Below are positions 59,907 to 64,000 of a DNA stretch of 64,000 nt, in pieces. The stretch lies in contig NZ_PZZM01000001.1 of assembly GCF_003046175.1 (NCBI RefSeq), positions 620,001 to 684,000 of the forward strand, in the 5' to 3' direction. Within the stretch, counting starts at the first letter, position 1. Each line of letters begins with the position of its first letter. The translations under genes were made by a program, and so were the position numbers. Source of the stretch: Bosea sp. 124. Its GTDB lineage: Bacteria; Pseudomonadota; Alphaproteobacteria; Rhizobiales; Beijerinckiaceae. The notes beneath the pieces are model-generated. The model was given only the letters and a program-made list of their open reading frames with translations. It did not search any database and was not told where the DNA came from.

Positions 59907-61496
59907 TCAGCGCACGAACTTCAGGTCCAGGCCCTTGTACAGCCCGCAGCCATAGATGTTGTGGGCCTTGAAGGGGGCCAGGCGGGCCGAGGCCGCGATC
60001 TTCATCGGCTCGTGATAGAGCGGCAGCCAGACCGCCGCCTCATGCACCTTCTTCAGCACCTCGCCATAGGCGGCAGCGCGGTCGGCGTCGTTCAGTGCGG
60101 TGATGCCCTTGTTCAGAAGCTCGTCGGTCTGCGGGTCCTTCCAGTTCATCCGGTTCGGCGTCGGGGCGTTGGCAGAGGGGAAGTAGAGGTTCAGCGCGTC
60201 ACCGGCCGAGATGTAGGGGAAGCTCATCCCGAACATGTCGAACTCCTGCGTCGCCATCTTGCCCCAGGCGATGGTGGCATCGAAGAGCTGCACCCGAAGA
60301 TCGACGCCGATCTTGCGCAGATCGCCCTGGATCGCCTCCATCAGCTTCTGCCAGGTCGAGCCGGTGAAGCCATAGACGATGGGCGAAAGCTTCTTGCCGT
60401 CCTTGGCGCGGAAGCCGTCGGCCCCCTTCACCCAGCCGGCCGCGTCGAGGATCCTGTTCGCCTCGGCGACATTGGTCTTGATCGGGGTGACCGCCTTGTT
60501 CCAGTCCAGCGCCTCGCTCGAGATATAGCTGTAAGCCGGCTCGACCTCGCCGAAATAGAGGTTCTCGGCGATCGCCTTCTGGTCGACCGCCATGACCATG
60601 GCGCGTCGGACGGCCGGGTCGTTGACGCCCTCCTTGTCGATCTTGAAGCCGACGAAATAGGTCCAGAAAGCCTCCTTCGAATCGACCAGCTTGAGGTTCC
60701 GGTTGGCGCGGATCTGCGACAGGCCGGAATAGGGAACATATTGCGTGACCTGGCTCTGGCCGGTCATCACGGCGGCAAGGCGGGTGTTCTCCTCCGGCAC
60801 GATCTTCCAGACGATCTCCTCGATCTGGGCCGCACCCTTGTTCTCGTAGATCGGCGGGCCCCATTTGTAGGCAGCGTGCTTTTTCAGGCGGAATTCGTTG
60901 CGCGGCTTCCACTCACCCCAACAATAGGGTCCGGTGCCATTGAAACCCTTGACGCCGAAATCGGCGCCCAGCGCCTCGACATTGGCCTTGTCGATAATGA
61001 CGGCGAAGCTCTGGGTCAGCTGGTAGAGCAGCTCCGAGAACGGCGCCGTCAGCTTGTATTCGACGGTGAAGTCGTCGGTCGCGACGATGTCGTCGACCTT
61101 GCCGGCGCGCCAGCGCACGGGCGAGCGCGTGGCCGGATCGATCCAGCGCTTCATCGAGTAAACCACGTCCTGCGCGGTCATCTTCTTGCCGTCGCAGAAG
61201 GAGACGTCGTTGCGCAGCTTGAAGGTGTAGGTCTTGCCGTCCGGCGACACGGTCCAGCTCGACGCGATGCCGGGCTTGATCGTCGACATGTCGTGGTCGA
61301 GCGAGACCAGCGTGTCGGCCATCATGAAGATGACCTCGGAGGCGCCCCGCGCCGTCGAGCGCTGCGGGTCGTAGCGGTCGCTGTCGACCTCGCGGACGAT
61401 GGTCAGGATGTTGTTGGAGCCCTGTGCCGCGGCCGGCCCGGCAAAAGCGGTAAGGCCCAACAGGGCGCCAGTGGCGATGGATGTCAGATGCTTCAC
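59907..61496 (-). CDS. ABC transporter substrate-binding protein (SBP_bac_5 family)
   Basis: 529 residues with a GTG start at 61496, preceded by GGGGAGA at 7 nt. Signal peptide MKHLTSIATGALLGLTAFAG ending in AAAQ. Family-5 features: DPQRSTARGASEVIFMMADT, KTYTFKLRNDVSFCDGKKMT and AQDVVYSMKRW. The ligand is unknown; the flanking amidohydrolases suggest an amide- or amine-containing compound. It follows the two permease genes in the operon. Confidence 0.92.
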   Translation of the reverse strand: MKHLTSIATGALLGLTAFAGPAAAQGSNNILTIVREVDSDRYDPQRSTARGASEVIFMMADTLVSLDHDMSTIKPGIASSWTVSPDGKTYTFKLRNDVSFCDGKKMTAQDVVYSMKRWIDPATRSPVRWRAGKVDDIVATDDFTVEYKLTAPFSELLYQLTQSFAVIIDKANVEALGADFGVKGFNGTGPYCWGEWKPRNEFRLKKHAAYKWGPPIYENKGAAQIEEIVWKIVPEENTRLAAVMTGQSQVTQYVPYSGLSQIRANRNLKLVDSKEAFWTYFVGFKIDKEGVNDPAVRRAMVMAVDQKAIAENLYFGEVEPAYSYISSEALDWNKAVTPIKTNVAEANRILDAAGWVKGADGFRAKDGKKLSPIVYGFTGSTWQKLMEAIQGDLRKIGVDLRVQLFDATIAWGKMATQEFDMFGMSFPYISAGDALNLYFPSANAPTPNRMNWKDPQTDELLNKGITALNDADRAAAYGEVLKKVHEAAVWLPLYHEPMKIAASARLAPFKAHNIYGCGLYKGLDLKFVR

Positions 61497-61542
61497 GATC
61501 GTTCTCCCCTTTTGTCTTGAAACGGTCGGTCGGGCTTTTGCC

Positions 61543-62430
61543 TCACTGGTTCCTCATGCGCGGATCGAGCAGATCGCGCAGGGCATCGCCCAGCAGATTG
61601 ACGCAAAGCACGATGGCGATGATCACGAGGCTCGGCAGCAGCGAGATATGCGGCGCGAAGAACAGCGCATCGCGGCCGAGCGAGGCCATCATCCCGAGTT
61701 CGGCCTCGGGCGGGCGCACGCCGAGGCCGAGGAAGGACAAGGCGGCACCGATCAGGATGATCTGGCCGAAGCGCAGCGTCATGAAGACGAAGACCGGCGA
61801 CAGGCAGTTCAGCGCGAGATAGCGCCAGATCAGCGTGCGGTCGGGCAGGCCCATGGCGCGGCCGGCCTCCATGTAATCCTGCCCCATGATGACGATGGCG
61901 GCGCTGCGCGTGATGCGTGCCACATCCGGCACGGTGGCAATGGACAGTGCGATCACGATCGCGGTCAGGCCAGGGCCGACGACGGCGGCGAGCGCAAGGC
62001 CGAGCAGGATTGCCGGGAAGGAGAGCAGGATGTCGGCGCCACGCATGATGTAGGGGTCGAGCCGGCGGTAATAGACGCCGAGCAGGGCGAGGAGCGCCCC
62101 GATGCCGCCACCGATGACGATCGAGGCGAGCCCCATCACCAGCGTCAGCCGCGTGCCGTAGAGCAGGCGCGAGAGCATGTCGCGGCCCTGTCCGTCCGTG
62201 CCCAGCCAGTATTGCGGCAGCGAGCCCTCGCTCCAGCGCGGCGGGATGAAGGGCCTGCGCGTCGTCTCGTAAGGATCGAAGGGCGCGAGCCAGGGCGCAA
62301 ACAGCGCAGCCCCCACGATGAGCAGCAGGATGAGCGCCGCCAGCAAGGCGAGCTTGTCCCTGAGAATGCGCCGCCCGAAGGCGGCGAGCGGCCTGCTCGC
62401 GGCGGGCGCGGGTGCGGCGATGTCAGCCAT
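61543..62430 (-). CDS. Peptide-type ABC transporter permease (DppC-like)
   Basis: 295 residues from the ATG at 62430 (MADIAAPA), overlapping the DppB-like gene by 8 bp. It has the DppC periplasmic YWLGTDGQGRDMLSRLLYGT motif, the EAA loop AMGLPDRTLIWRYLALNCLS, and the C-terminal SFLGLGVRPPEAELGMM. Six membrane segments. Inner-membrane half-channel. Confidence 0.93.
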   Translation of the reverse strand: MADIAAPAPAASRPLAAFGRRILRDKLALLAALILLLIVGAALFAPWLAPFDPYETTRRPFIPPRWSEGSLPQYWLGTDGQGRDMLSRLLYGTRLTLVMGLASIVIGGGIGALLALLGVYYRRLDPYIMRGADILLSFPAILLGLALAAVVGPGLTAIVIALSIATVPDVARITRSAAIVIMGQDYMEAGRAMGLPDRTLIWRYLALNCLSPVFVFMTLRFGQIILIGAALSFLGLGVRPPEAELGMMASLGRDALFFAPHISLLPSLVIIAIVLCVNLLGDALRDLLDPRMRNQ

Positions 62431-63367
62431 GTTTCTCGACCCGCGGATCGAGCACCGCATACAGCATGTCGACGATCAGATTGATTACCAGGAAGGCCAG
62501 CGCCAGCACCAGAATCGCGCCCTGTGCCAGCGGAAAATCGCTCGCCAGGATGGCCCCGACGGCGAGCCGGCCGACGCCCGGCCAGGAGTAGATCGTCTCG
62601 GTCACGACCGCGCCGCCGAGCAGATAGCCGGCCTGCAGGCCGATCAGCGTCACGACCGGGATCAGTGCGTTGCGCAGCACATGGCGCATCACCACGGCGC
62701 GCTCCGACAGGCCCTTGGCCCGGGCGGTGCGGACATGATCGGCGCTCAGCACTTCGAGCGCGGCGGTTCGCGTCATCCGCGCGATCGGGCCGATGAAGAC
62801 CAGGCCCAGCGTCAGGGCGGGCAGCGCAATCGCAGCGAGCCCGTCCAGGCTCCAGAGCGGGCCGCCGCGCCCGATGAAGGGCAGCAGCCCCCAATGATAG
62901 CCGATATACTGCATCAGGATGAGGCCGATGAAGAACACCGGGGTCGAGACCCCGGCGACCGAGATCGCGATCACGACCCGATCGAGCAGGCGGCCGCGAT
63001 AGACGGCGGCGATGGTGCCGAGCGCGATGCCGAGCGGCACGGCCCAGACCAGGCAGGCAAACATCAGCTCGGCCGTCGGGCCGATGGCCTCGCCCAGTTC
63101 GGCGATGACGCTGGTGTTGGAAATCAGCGAGACGCCGAGATCGCCCTGCAGCACGCGGGCGAGATAGATGCCGAACTGCACGAAGACCGGCCGGTCGAGC
63201 CCGAGATCCTGGCGAATCTGCGCGACGAGTTCCGGCGTGGCCGTCGGGCCGGCGACGATCGCGGCGGGATCGGCCGGAACCAGTTGCAGCAGCAGGAATC
63301 CAAAGAGCAGCACGCCAAGCAGCACCGGCACCGACATCGCGACGCGCTGGGCGATGTGGTTCAGCAT
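62423..63367 (-). CDS. Peptide-type ABC transporter permease (DppB-like)
   Basis: 314 residues. The N-terminal TM segment (VAMSVPVLLGVLLFGFLLLQ) is followed by the DppB loop (QDLGLDRPVFVQFGIYL), the EAA loop RTARAKGLSERAVVMRHVLR, and the C-terminal VTETIYSWPGVGRLA. It precedes the DppC-like gene. No ATPase gene of this importer is in the window; it may lie beyond the right edge or be supplied in trans. Confidence 0.93.
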   Translation of the reverse strand: MLNHIAQRVAMSVPVLLGVLLFGFLLLQLVPADPAAIVAGPTATPELVAQIRQDLGLDRPVFVQFGIYLARVLQGDLGVSLISNTSVIAELGEAIGPTAELMFACLVWAVPLGIALGTIAAVYRGRLLDRVVIAISVAGVSTPVFFIGLILMQYIGYHWGLLPFIGRGGPLWSLDGLAAIALPALTLGLVFIGPIARMTRTAALEVLSADHVRTARAKGLSERAVVMRHVLRNALIPVVTLIGLQAGYLLGGAVVTETIYSWPGVGRLAVGAILASDFPLAQGAILVLALAFLVINLIVDMLYAVLDPRVEKHG

Positions 63368-63407
63368 CGGGAGCAGCCGCTCACGGCCCTGGCCTGGACG
63401 CGCACCC

Positions 63408-64000
63408 TCACACCTCCGCCTCGAACACGATCTTCCCCGCGATGATCGTCATGTCGCAGCGGGTCTCGTGCAAGAGCTGTTCCGGCGTCGCCGTCGAGAG
63501 GTCGCGCGAGAAGATCGCGATATCGGCGGTCATGCCGGGCAGGAGCCGGCCGCGGGTGTCCTCGCAGCGATTCACATAGGCGCCGAAATCGGTGTAGGCG
63601 GCGATGACCTCGTCGATCGTCATGGTCTGGCCGGGCGAGATCACCGTCCCGCGCGAGGTCTTGCGGGTCAGCATGGTGTAAATGTTGGGCCAAATATTCG
63701 CGTCGCAGACCGGCGCATCGGAGGAGGCCGCGGGCTTGAGCCCGGCTTCGATCCAGTCGCGCATCGGATAGCAGGCGTCGACGCGCTCCGGTTCCAGCAC
63801 CGCGAGATAAAGATCGCCGAAATCATAGATGAAGACCGGCTGCGGCACCGGCTCGATGCCAAGCCGGACCATGCGCGCGATCTGCTCTTTCGAATTGAAG
63901 CCGCAATGCTCGATGCGGTGGCGACGATCCGGATCGGGATGGTCGTTCAGCCCGTTCTCCATCGCGTTCAGGGTCTGCTCGATCGCGGCATCGCCGATGG
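63408..64000 (-). CDS. YtcJ-like amidohydrolase (Amidohydro_3), 5' end beyond the window
   Basis: The C-terminal 197 codons of a larger protein; the frame stays open to the window edge and begins IGDAAIEQTLNAMENG. YtcJ-type motifs are the conserved HRIEHCGFNSKEQIARM, VPQPVFIYDFGD, AASSDAPVCDANIW (catalytic Asp) and LLPGMTADIAIFSRDLSTAT. The family hydrolyses N-formyl, amide or carbamate bonds. It is the first gene in view of the operon leading to the DppB/DppC permeases, 40 bp downstream. Confidence 0.88.
   Translation of the reverse strand, partial: IGDAAIEQTLNAMENGLNDHPDPDRRHRIEHCGFNSKEQIARMVRLGIEPVPQPVFIYDFGDLYLAVLEPERVDACYPMRDWIEAGLKPAASSDAPVCDANIWPNIYTMLTRKTSRGTVISPGQTMTIDEVIAAYTDFGAYVNRCEDTRGRLLPGMTADIAIFSRDLSTATPEQLLHETRCDMTIIAGKIVFEAEV

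Overview
The window looks like a chromosomal segment of a GC-rich alphaproteobacterium of the order Hyphomicrobiales (Rhizobiales). The gene complement and protein style resemble Bosea or a close relative, but this is an impression from reading the sequence, not a database result. Coding density is high. I saw no tRNA, rRNA, insertion sequence, phage gene or CRISPR array. About 50 protein genes are supported. Many have starts that are clear from overlaps or ribosome binding sites, and one gene is cut by the right edge.

Layout, left to right. Positions 1-9.4 kb hold a GIY-YIG protein, a DUF2239 protein, an Entner-Doudoroff/pentose-phosphate block (zwf-pgl-eda, no edd) and a complete five-gene dipeptide/nickel-type ABC importer on the minus strand. 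Positions 9.6-16.4 kb hold a three-gene plus-strand cluster (transglutaminase + DUF2126; circularly permuted ATP-grasp + alpha-E; transglutaminase) that matches the predicted amidoligase/peptide-modification systems. Positions 16.5-30.2 kb are mixed housekeeping: pobA, a degenerate L,D-transpeptidase, an aldehyde dehydrogenase, a GST, an intracellular PHB depolymerase, a large membrane-spanning patatin phospholipase, a PNPOx-like protein, a PAP2/diacylglycerol-kinase pair, a third transglutaminase lacking the usual His, a PRC-barrel protein and a glycine-zipper lipoprotein.

Positions 30.3-38.5 kb hold a complete five-step histidine utilisation locus. hutC-hutF run on the minus strand and hutI-hutH-hutG-hutU-hutD on the plus strand, from a shared divergent promoter with two TTGCATATGCAA operators. 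Positions 38.5-48.4 kb hold a secreted alpha/beta hydrolase, a TRAP transporter with its FadR-type GntR regulator, a NitT/TauT-type ABC importer with an embedded mismatch DNA glycosylase gene, and a divergent ThDP-dependent enzyme. The promoter between the last two carries a 15/16 copy of the hut operator, suggesting they belong to the histidine regulon.

Positions 48.5-58.2 kb hold a deacetylase, a membrane GGDEF-EAL protein, and a TetR/acyl-CoA dehydrogenase/acyl-CoA carboxylase (beta, alpha) module with a candidate TetR operator. Positions 58.3-64 kb hold two amidohydrolases flanking an ABC importer (two permeases and a binding protein; no ATPase in view). Five copies of a dispersed hairpin repeat built on ATGGTCGGG...CCCGACCAT sit between genes. 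One of them appears to supply the ribosome binding site and first codons of the DNA glycosylase gene.
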